Assembly: GCA_025355595.1 (NCBI GenBank)
Contig: JANXZI010000701.1
Location: 1-5,290, forward strand
Origin: Spartobacteria bacterium
GTDB lineage: Bacteria; Verrucomicrobiota; Verrucomicrobiia; Chthoniobacterales; Chthoniobacteraceae
Reading direction: 5' to 3'
DNA length: 5,290 nt
The notes beneath the pieces were generated by a model, which saw only the letters and a list, made by a program, of their open reading frames with translations, did not search any database and had not been told where the DNA came from. Positions 1 through 5,290 of this stretch are shown here, piece after piece (positions within the stretch are counted from its first letter, which is position 1; every line of letters starts with the position of its first letter). The position numbers were made by a program, and so were the translations under genes.

Positions 1-19
1 GCGCTCACTCCGAAATCTG

Positions 20-45
20 AAAGGGCGTCCCCGCAACCCGCGCCC
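20..45 (-). terminator. Weak second hairpin, possible back-up terminator
   Basis: On the minus strand GGGCG (45-41) can pair with CGCCC (27-23) around a 13-nt loop and is followed by TTT (22-20). A 5-bp stem in GC-rich DNA arises easily by chance. It is listed only because it lies in the non-coding stretch just behind another terminator-like hairpin. Confidence 0.2.
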
Positions 46-60
46 TGGAAAAATCTAGCC

Positions 61-93
61 AAAACCGCGGGGCTTGCCTACCGCCCGAAACGG
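61..93 (-). terminator. Candidate intrinsic terminator after the transporter gene
   Basis: On the minus strand, 12 nt after the transporter stop codon, CCG (93-91), a TTT bulge (90-88) and CGGG (87-84) can pair with CCCG (71-68) and CGG (67-65) around a 12-nt loop. The hairpin is followed at once by TTTT (64-61). Position and the following T run fit a Rho-independent terminator, but the stem is short and bulged and the T run is only four long, so this is tentative. Confidence 0.35.
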
Positions 94-104
94 TCAAAAA
101 TCAC

Positions 105-2960
105 TCAATGCGCCAATGCAACGCGCAGTTCACGCATCCGCTCGACGAGCAGCACGCCATTTTGCACGGAGACGCCGAAGAGCGCGATGAAGCCGACGAG
201 CGCCGAGACCGAGAGCGACAGCCCGGCCAGCGGCAGCGCGATGACTCCGCCGACGGCCGCGAAGGGCACGTTCAGCAGGATGAGGAAGGCGAGCTTCCCG
301 GAGTCGAACGCGGTGAAGAGCAGGAAGAAAATTGCGACGAGCGTGATGGGGACGATCACTGCAAGTCGCTTCACGGCGCGCTGCTGGTTTTCAAAAGAGC
401 CCGTCCATTCGAGCCGGTAGCCAGTCGGCAGCTTCACTTCCTTTTCCACCCGTTGCTTTGCCTCGCCGACGAGCGAGCCGAGGTCGCGACCGCGGACCGA
501 GAGCTTCACGGCGGTGCGTCGCGCATTTTCCTCGCGTTCGATGCGTGAGAAGCCGGGCCTCACATTTACCGAGGTGAGCGCCTCGAGGGTGAGGCGTTCG
601 TTGTTCGATCCGAAGACGGGGATCCTGCGGATGGAATCGAGGTCCGCGACGGCCTCGGGCATCATCTTTACGACGAGATCGAACGTGCGCTCGCCCTCGT
701 GGACCTGCGTGGCCACCGCGCCGCCGAGCGCGGTCTCCACGACGTTTTGCACGTCGTTTACCGAAAGTCCCGAACGTGAAATCGCCGCACGATCCACGGC
801 GATTTGCACCTGTGGCTGGCCGAGCAATTCATCCGTGCCCACATCCGCCGCTCCGGGAACCTTCTTCAGGATGTCCACGATCTGATTTGCAATCGCCTGC
901 AGCTTCTCCGGTTCCTCGCCGAAAATTTTCACGCTCAACTCGCTCTTAATTCCCGAGACCGCCTCGTTCACGTTGTCCTCGATGACCTGGCTGAACTGGA
1001 AGTTCATGCCGGGAATCGCCGCGAGCTTCCGGTTCATCGCCTCACAGAGCTCCTCGCGAGTGTGCGCCGTCTTCCATTGCGCGGGCGGCTTCAGCGTCAC
1101 GGCGGATTCCACGACATTGAATCCATTCACGTCCGTGCCGTCGTCGGGGCGCCCGAGCTGGCTCACGACGCTGACGACCTCGGGAAATGCCGCCATGATC
1201 TTCCGCGTCTCGCGCACCAGCTTCGCGGCTTCGCTCGGCGCGATCGTGTCCGGCATGAAGCCGCGCACCCAGAGCGCGCCTTCGTCGAGCTTCGGCAGAA
1301 ATTCCGAGCCCGTGTTCGCCAGCACGAAACCCATGACGACCAGGCCGCCGACCGCGATGGAGAGCACGATGGCGCGCGCCCGCAGCGCCCAGTCGAGCAG
1401 CGGGCGGTAGATCTTCATCATCCAGCGCACGGTGAGCGATTCGTGCTCCGCGATCTTTGTGCTGACCGCGAAACTCGACAGCACCGGCACGACTGTCAGC
1501 GCCAGGATGGTGCCCACGACGAGCGCGAAGGTGAGCGTGAGCGCCATCGGGCGGAAGATTTTCCCCTCCACGCGCTGGAGCGTGTAGAGCGGGATGAAAG
1601 CGGTGAGCAGGATGACTTTTGAAAACAGAATCGGCCGCCCCATCTGCGCCACGGCGGCGATCACCGCTTCGCGGATATTTTTGTAACGCTCGCGGTGCGT
1701 CTCCAGCAGCCGCAGCAGATTTTCGATGACGACGACGGCGGAGTCCACAATGATCCCGAAATCAATCGCGCCCATCGAGATGAGATTCGCCGGGATGCCA
1801 CGCAGATCGAGAAGCAGAAACGCCCCGAGCAGCGCAAATGGCACGACCGCGGCGACGACGAGCGCCGAGCGGAAATTGCCAAGCCCGAGAAAGAGGATGA
1901 GCACGAGGAGCACGAGCACGATGCCCTCGATCATGTTGTGCCGCACGGTGTGGAGCGTGCGGTCAATCAAGTCCGTGCGATCGTAATGCACGACGAGCTT
2001 CACGCCGGGCGGCAGGAAGCTGCTGTTGATCTGCTCGACCTTGGCGCGGATGCCCTTGAGCACTTCGAGCGCGTTTTCGCCTTTGCGCAAAATGACGATA
2101 CCCTGCACCACGTCGTCCTCGTCCGGCTTGCCGGGGATCAGCTTGCCCACACGCCCGAGACGGAGCTGCGAGCCGATCTCCACGCGCCCGAGGTCGCTGA
2201 TGCGAATCGGGGTGCCGCTGCGCGTGTCCACGGCGATCGCACCGATGTCCGCGGTGTCTTTCACAAAGCCGAGGCCGCGCACGATGTACATCTCCGGCCC
2301 ATGCTCGATGTAGGCGCCACCGCCGTTGCGGTTGCCGTTCGTGAGCGCGTTCAGCACCTGCGCGAGCGAGAGATTGTACGAGAGCAGTTTTGCGGGATCG
2401 ATCAGCACTTGGTACTGCTTCGTCGGCCCGCCAAAGCCGCTCACATCCACGACGCCCGGCACCGTCCGCATCTGCCGCTCGACCACCCAGTCTTCGAGCG
2501 CCTTCAGCTCGACGGCGGAAAATCCCGGCGGGCCTTTGAGTGTGTATTTGAAAATCTCGCCGACGGGCGTGGAGTCCGGCCCGAGCCCGGCAGTCGCACC
2601 GGTCGGCAGTGCGATGGCAGCGAGCGCCTGGAACGCCTGGTTGCGGACGAATTTGCTGTCGGCGTCATCTTCAAAAACAATCGTCACGACCGACAGGCCG
2701 AACATCGAGATCGAGCGCATCGAGGAACGCTTCGGGATGCTGTTCATCTGGTTCTCGATCGGAATCGTGACCAGCTTCTCGACCTCTTCGGAGGCATGGC
2801 CATTGAATTGCGTGATGATTTGCACCTGCACATTCGTCACGTCCGGGTACGCCTCGATCGGCAGCCGCTGAAATGCCGAGACGCCCGCGAAGACAAAAAG
2901 CCCCAGCAGCGCGAGGACGATGGCGCGATGCCGCAGTGCGTATGCCGTGAGCGCGCCCAT
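105..2960 (-). CDS. czcA: CzcA-like heavy-metal RND transporter (HME-RND), lacking TM11-TM12; possible pseudogene
   Basis: This is the proton-driven inner-membrane pump of the complex (ACR_tran family, heavy-metal branch). It has 951 residues, whereas CzcA/CusA proteins have about 1020-1070. Seen: TM1 about 12-30; periplasmic loop 1 about 31-342 with GEIFKYTL (134-141), a PGVVDVSGFGG segment (168-178) and a GGGAYIEHG segment (213-221); TM2-TM3 about 343-384; TM4 with D400, D406 and E413, the counterparts of CzcA D402, D408 and E415 needed for proton-coupled transport; TM5-TM6 about 443-498; TM7 about 528-548; periplasmic loop 2 about 550-864; TM8-TM10 about 865-940. The protein then ends six residues after the RMRELR stretch, where relatives continue through TM11 and TM12. 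The residue after D406 is Ser, where Gly is usual. Of the CusA methionines, only the M573 equivalent (M569) is kept. The start at 2960 lies 1 bp after the adaptor stop and has a good ribosome site. Family is certain; whether the short form works is not. Confidence 0.93.
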   Translation of the reverse strand: MGALTAYALRHRAIVLALLGLFVFAGVSAFQRLPIEAYPDVTNVQVQIITQFNGHASEEVEKLVTIPIENQMNSIPKRSSMRSISMFGLSVVTIVFEDDADSKFVRNQAFQALAAIALPTGATAGLGPDSTPVGEIFKYTLKGPPGFSAVELKALEDWVVERQMRTVPGVVDVSGFGGPTKQYQVLIDPAKLLSYNLSLAQVLNALTNGNRNGGGAYIEHGPEMYIVRGLGFVKDTADIGAIAVDTRSGTPIRISDLGRVEIGSQLRLGRVGKLIPGKPDEDDVVQGIVILRKGENALEVLKGIRAKVEQINSSFLPPGVKLVVHYDRTDLIDRTLHTVRHNMIEGIVLVLLVLILFLGLGNFRSALVVAAVVPFALLGAFLLLDLRGIPANLISMGAIDFGIIVDSAVVVIENLLRLLETHRERYKNIREAVIAAVAQMGRPILFSKVILLTAFIPLYTLQRVEGKIFRPMALTLTFALVVGTILALTVVPVLSSFAVSTKIAEHESLTVRWMMKIYRPLLDWALRARAIVLSIAVGGLVVMGFVLANTGSEFLPKLDEGALWVRGFMPDTIAPSEAAKLVRETRKIMAAFPEVVSVVSQLGRPDDGTDVNGFNVVESAVTLKPPAQWKTAHTREELCEAMNRKLAAIPGMNFQFSQVIEDNVNEAVSGIKSELSVKIFGEEPEKLQAIANQIVDILKKVPGAADVGTDELLGQPQVQIAVDRAAISRSGLSVNDVQNVVETALGGAVATQVHEGERTFDLVVKMMPEAVADLDSIRRIPVFGSNNERLTLEALTSVNVRPGFSRIEREENARRTAVKLSVRGRDLGSLVGEAKQRVEKEVKLPTGYRLEWTGSFENQQRAVKRLAVIVPITLVAIFFLLFTAFDSGKLAFLILLNVPFAAVGGVIALPLAGLSLSVSALVGFIALFGVSVQNGVLLVERMRELRVALAH
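106..119. repeat. Short direct repeat CAATGC at the 3' end of the transporter gene
   Basis: CAATGC occurs at 106-111 and again at 114-119, separated by GC. The pair overlaps the last codons and two bases of the stop codon of the truncated transporter. The repeat is visible in the sequence; it could be chance, a slippage product, or a trace of the event that removed the gene's 3' end. Confidence 0.3.
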
Positions 2961-2961
2961 G

Positions 2962-4218
2962 CTATTCCTTGCTGCCTTCCGTCATCGCCTGGAGCAGCAG
3001 GCTGCCCTCAGTGACCACGCGCTGTCCTGCGGTGAGCCCGCTGGTGATCCGCACACGCCCGAGATGCTCCGCGCCGACTTCCACGCACTGGCGCTGGAAA
3101 TTGTCCGGCGAATTTTCCAGAAAGACGAAGTGCCTGCTGTCCCTGAAAAAAACCGCCTTCGCGGGAATCTCGATCGGTGTCTGCTTTGTGCGCGGACGTG
3201 CCGGGAGATCGGCGTTCAATGCGATCTCCGATGCTGGCGGCGAAACTTCCGCGCCATCCGTCGTGACATCCACCGACACGTACATCTCGGCCTTCAGCAG
3301 GCCATCCGTGTTTTCCACATGGCCGCGTGCCTTCACCGTGCGCGTCAGCGGATCGAGCGACTGGCCGATGTAGTCGATCTGCCCCTCGAACGTCCGTTCC
3401 GGATACGCGCGCGACTGGATTTGGATTTTCTGCCCGGGGCGAAGTCCCGCGATGTCGAGTTCCGTCACATCGAGCGTCACGGAAAGTCGCGCCGGATCGC
3501 TGATCACGAAGAGCGGTGCGACGAGTTTCGGATCGTTCGCGAGTATCTGGTCCGGGCGCACCTCCTGGCCGGGGTTGATGCTTTTGTCCACGATGATGCC
3601 GCTGAGCGGAGCCTTCAGAGGGAAGCGCCCGTCCACCGTGCCGGAGGTTGCGCCGTATTGCTTGAGCCGTGCCTGTGCGCGTTCGTTTTCGGATCGCCTG
3701 CCCTCCAGATCATCTTCCGCAGACTCCACATCCTTCCTCGGTGCGGCGCCATGGGCGAGGAGTTCCTGCAGCCGCGAAAGTGTCCGATTCGCGAGTTTCA
3801 GACCGCTTGCTGCGCGGCTCGCATCGGCCTGTGCCTGCGCAAAGTCCGGCGAATAAAGTGTCGCGAGCGTGTCGCCCTCCCCGATCCGGCTGCCGGGCTG
3901 GCCCTCGATTTTCTCCACACGTCCCGCCACCGGCGCAAAGACGCGCACCGTCGCATCTTCATTCCACATCAGCTTGCCCGTGAGTCGCGCGATCACTTTT
4001 TCCGCAGGCTTTGCGACTTCCACTGCGAGCGAACTTTTCTGCGGCGAATTGGTCGGCAAAGTGATTTTGTCGCCGTCAATTTTCGGCGCGGCTTCGTTAC
4101 CCTTCGCCTCATCCTTCTTGGTGCAGCCGCCGGGCAAGAGCGTCGCAACGATGCCCAATGCCAGCGCAAAGGCGCGGACACCCAGCCGTGTGTCACTTCT
4201 GTTTGTTTGATGTTCCAT
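2962..4218 (-). CDS. czcB: CzcB/CusB-like RND periplasmic adaptor (membrane fusion protein), probable lipoprotein
   Basis: This adaptor links the inner-membrane RND pump to the outer-membrane channel. The ATG at 4218-4216 gives 418 residues, a normal length for the family. It is chosen because a hydrophobic export segment (about 13-29) ending in LLPGGC follows at once; Cys32 would be the lipidated residue, although Pro at -3 is unusual for a lipobox. Domains in order: linker 33-70; first half of the barrel-sandwich (lipoyl-like) domain about 88-125 (VFAPVAGRVEKI); helical hairpin about 126-188; second lipoyl half about 197-240 (LKAPLSGIIVDKSINPGQEV); beta-barrel about 245-318; polar loop 321-347; membrane-proximal domain 348-418. 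No His-rich or Met-rich N-terminal metal-binding stretch is present, unlike some CzcB and CusB proteins. The gene overlaps the end of the channel gene by 26 bp and lacks a well-spaced Shine-Dalgarno (nearest GGAG is 19 nt upstream), so translational coupling is likely. The stop is TAG at 2964-2962. Confidence 0.94.
   Translation of the reverse strand: MEHQTNRSDTRLGVRAFALALGIVATLLPGGCTKKDEAKGNEAAPKIDGDKITLPTNSPQKSSLAVEVAKPAEKVIARLTGKLMWNEDATVRVFAPVAGRVEKIEGQPGSRIGEGDTLATLYSPDFAQAQADASRAASGLKLANRTLSRLQELLAHGAAPRKDVESAEDDLEGRRSENERAQARLKQYGATSGTVDGRFPLKAPLSGIIVDKSINPGQEVRPDQILANDPKLVAPLFVISDPARLSVTLDVTELDIAGLRPGQKIQIQSRAYPERTFEGQIDYIGQSLDPLTRTVKARGHVENTDGLLKAEMYVSVDVTTDGAEVSPPASEIALNADLPARPRTKQTPIEIPAKAVFFRDSRHFVFLENSPDNFQRQCVEVGAEHLGRVRITSGLTAGQRVVTEGSLLLQAMTEGSKE
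2966..2970 (-). promoter_or_regulatory. Ribosome binding site of the RND transporter gene
   Basis: On the minus strand AAGGA (2970-2966) sits 5 nt before the ATG at 2960-2958, inside the last codons of the adaptor gene. The match to the anti-Shine-Dalgarno and the spacing support this start for the transporter. They also show that it can be translated directly as well as by coupling to the adaptor. Confidence 0.7.
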
Positions 4219-5290
4219 TTTGTGGTTTCGGTTTTTGCTCCAGCGCATTGAGTGCAGCCGCCAGCGTCGCCGCCGCGACGGCGCGATCACCCATCGCCTG
4301 CACAGTGGCGGTGCGCACCTCGTTGTCCGTGCGCTGCGCGGCGAAAAGATCCAGCAGCGAGGCACCGCCTTTTTTGTAGGCAAACTGCACGGTCTCCAGC
4401 ACCTTGCCGGACTTCGATGCCAAGTCGCTTTGGTAAGCCTGCCAGCGGTGCGTCGCCTCAGCATACGCCACCCTCGCGGATGCCACCTCGAACGCGACCT
4501 GTCCCTCGATTTTCTGCATCGCCACTTCGGCCTGCCTCCGCGCGGCTTCGGCGGCCTTGATGTTGCCCGTGTTGCGATTCCACAGCGGCAGGGGAAATGA
4601 AAGGCCGAATCCCACCGTGTTCGGCTGGTCCGGTGCCTGATGCTCGTATTGCACGAGGAAGGTCGGGTCCGGAATCCGCATGGCCTTCTGGAGCTGCAAA
4701 TCTGCTTCGCTTTTTTCCAGTATCGAACGTGCGGCCAGCAGGTCCGGGCGGGTGTCCTCGTTGCCCGCGGCGGGGGAGTTCAGGGCCAGTTCCTTTAGCG
4801 TGTCCACCGGATGCCACTCGCCGGTGATCCGTTTTGCGCCCAGCAAAACCTCGAGCGCGATGCGCGTCGTGCGCGTGTTGCTCTTCGCCGCCTTGGCATC
4901 GAGTTCCAGACGTGCGGCGGCGATTTCGATCTGCATCCGATCAGATTCGGAAACATCGCCGGCCTTGAACCGCGTCTGCGCGATCTCCCGCTCGTGGCGC
5001 ATCGTGTCCGCGGAACGCTCCAGCACTTTGGCGAGCCCATCCGCGAGAAGCACCGCGATGTAAGCCTTGCTCACACCCAAATCCAGCGTGCGCCGCGCAT
5101 CGCGGAAGCTGGCCTCCGCCGCCTTGATTCCCGCCGCTGCGGACAACTGCCGGCTCGCGCGCTTGCCGCCGATTTCAAACAACTGGTTGACCGCAAAAAT
5201 CGTGTCGTAATTCCGGTTCCACAGCCCGTTTCCCGCAGTCGTGCCGGAAGGATGCGAGTCCGCGCTGATCTTCTGCGTCGAGTAGGAAAA
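4193..5290 (-). CDS. czcC: CzcC-like outer-membrane efflux channel (TolC/OEP family), 5'-partial
   Basis: This is the outer-membrane channel of a tripartite metal-efflux pump; such proteins form a trimeric beta-barrel with a long periplasmic alpha-helical tunnel. The frame is open to the right edge, so the start and signal peptide are missing; 365 residues are visible, against a usual length of about 420. Seen in the sequence, numbered from the window edge: FEIGGKR at about 38-44, the hallmark segment that follows the first barrel strands in CzcC-type proteins; RFKAGDVSESD at about 107-117; RPDLLAAR at about 181-188; SFPLPLWNRN at about 231-240, the second barrel-repeat signature; and a GGASLLDLFAAQRT stretch at about 308-321. 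These form the two-fold OEP repeat of two barrel segments, each followed by long helices. The C-terminus is a short polar tail rich in Lys and Gln. The stop codon is TGA at 4195-4193, inside the adaptor gene. Family assignment is firm; the Czc rather than Cus or Cnr subgroup is inferred from motifs and neighbours. Confidence 0.93.
   Translation of the reverse strand, partial: FSYSTQKISADSHPSGTTAGNGLWNRNYDTIFAVNQLFEIGGKRASRQLSAAAGIKAAEASFRDARRTLDLGVSKAYIAVLLADGLAKVLERSADTMRHEREIAQTRFKAGDVSESDRMQIEIAAARLELDAKAAKSNTRTTRIALEVLLGAKRITGEWHPVDTLKELALNSPAAGNEDTRPDLLAARSILEKSEADLQLQKAMRIPDPTFLVQYEHQAPDQPNTVGFGLSFPLPLWNRNTGNIKAAEAARRQAEVAMQKIEGQVAFEVASARVAYAEATHRWQAYQSDLASKSGKVLETVQFAYKKGGASLLDLFAAQRTDNEVRTATVQAMGDRAVAAATLAAALNALEQKPKPQNGTSNKQK

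Noticed and set aside
1..150. A simple frameshift hiding the missing C-terminus of the RND protein
   Set aside because: I translated all three minus-strand frames past the stop. None shows the conserved turn or helices of TM11-TM12, and all meet stops quickly.
804..1622. Open frame on the + strand (272 codons) antisense to the RND gene
   Set aside because: Arg/His-rich shadow of the coding strand; nothing in its composition or context supports expression.
1899..1920. GAGCACGA-type short repeat
   Set aside because: It encodes alternating Leu and Val codons of TM2 (about residues 348-354); the repetition follows from the hydrophobic helix and codon bias.
1695..3014. Long open frame on the + strand (439 codons) antisense to the RND gene
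   Set aside because: It is low-complexity in Asp, Arg, His and Glu with no family resemblance; it mirrors the codon bias of the RND gene.
2920..4251. Long open frame on the + strand (443 codons) antisense to the adaptor gene
   Set aside because: It lies wholly opposite a well-supported gene, is rich in Arg, His and Cys, has no recognisable domain, and is what GC-biased third positions produce on the opposite strand.
4219..4464. 82-residue upstream extension of the adaptor reading frame
   Set aside because: It overlaps the channel gene in another frame, is Arg/Trp/Cys-rich, and would bury the signal peptide that begins just after the ATG at 4218.
4458..4817. Open frame on the minus strand (119 codons) inside the channel gene
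   Set aside because: It is out of frame with the channel gene and rich in Gly, Arg and Pro, with no ribosome site or family features.
5180..5182. TTG at 5182 as the start of the channel gene
   Set aside because: The frame continues upstream to the window edge with typical channel sequence (YDTIFAVNQLFEIGGKR), so this Leu codon is internal and the true start is outside the window.

Overview
The window carries most of one metal-efflux operon of the CzcCBA type, a tripartite RND (resistance-nodulation-division) pump with an outer-membrane factor. All genes lie on the minus strand, so transcription runs from right to left. A trans-envelope pump of this kind implies a Gram-negative, double-membraned bacterium. 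The DNA is GC-rich, with strong G/C bias at third codon positions, which also produces long meaningless open frames on the opposite strand. The host cannot be placed from this sequence. A soil-type or sediment-type lineage such as Verrucomicrobiota, Acidobacteriota or Proteobacteria would fit, but that is only a guess.

Layout from right to left: (1) 5290-4193, a CzcC-like outer-membrane channel whose N-terminus lies beyond the right edge; (2) 4218-2962, a CzcB-like periplasmic adaptor, probably a lipoprotein, whose start codon lies inside the end of the channel gene; (3) 2960-105, a CzcA-like RND transporter that starts 1 bp after the adaptor stop; (4) 104-1, about 100 bp of non-coding DNA with two hairpins that could be terminators. 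The genes are packed so tightly that no internal promoter is visible. The operon promoter and any metal-responsive regulator must lie to the right of the window.

The three products are expected to form one complex. The RND trimer takes up substrate from the periplasm or cytoplasm, driven by protons. The adaptor bridges it to the trimeric outer-membrane channel, which passes the metal out of the cell. The proton-relay acidic residues typical of CzcA are present (D400, D406, E413). Two of the three methionines that define the Cu(I)/Ag(I) site of CusA are absent, so a divalent cation (Zn, Co, Cd or Ni) is the more likely substrate, although the exact metal is not resolved.

The most unusual point is that the RND protein stops right after transmembrane helix 10. 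The last two helices (TM11 and TM12, roughly 70-100 residues) are absent, and no other reading frame in the remaining 104 bp continues them. This is either a decayed gene, a deletion or insertion junction, or a genuinely short RND variant. Apart from this, the window is an ordinary heavy-metal efflux operon, and I see no previously undescribed system in it.
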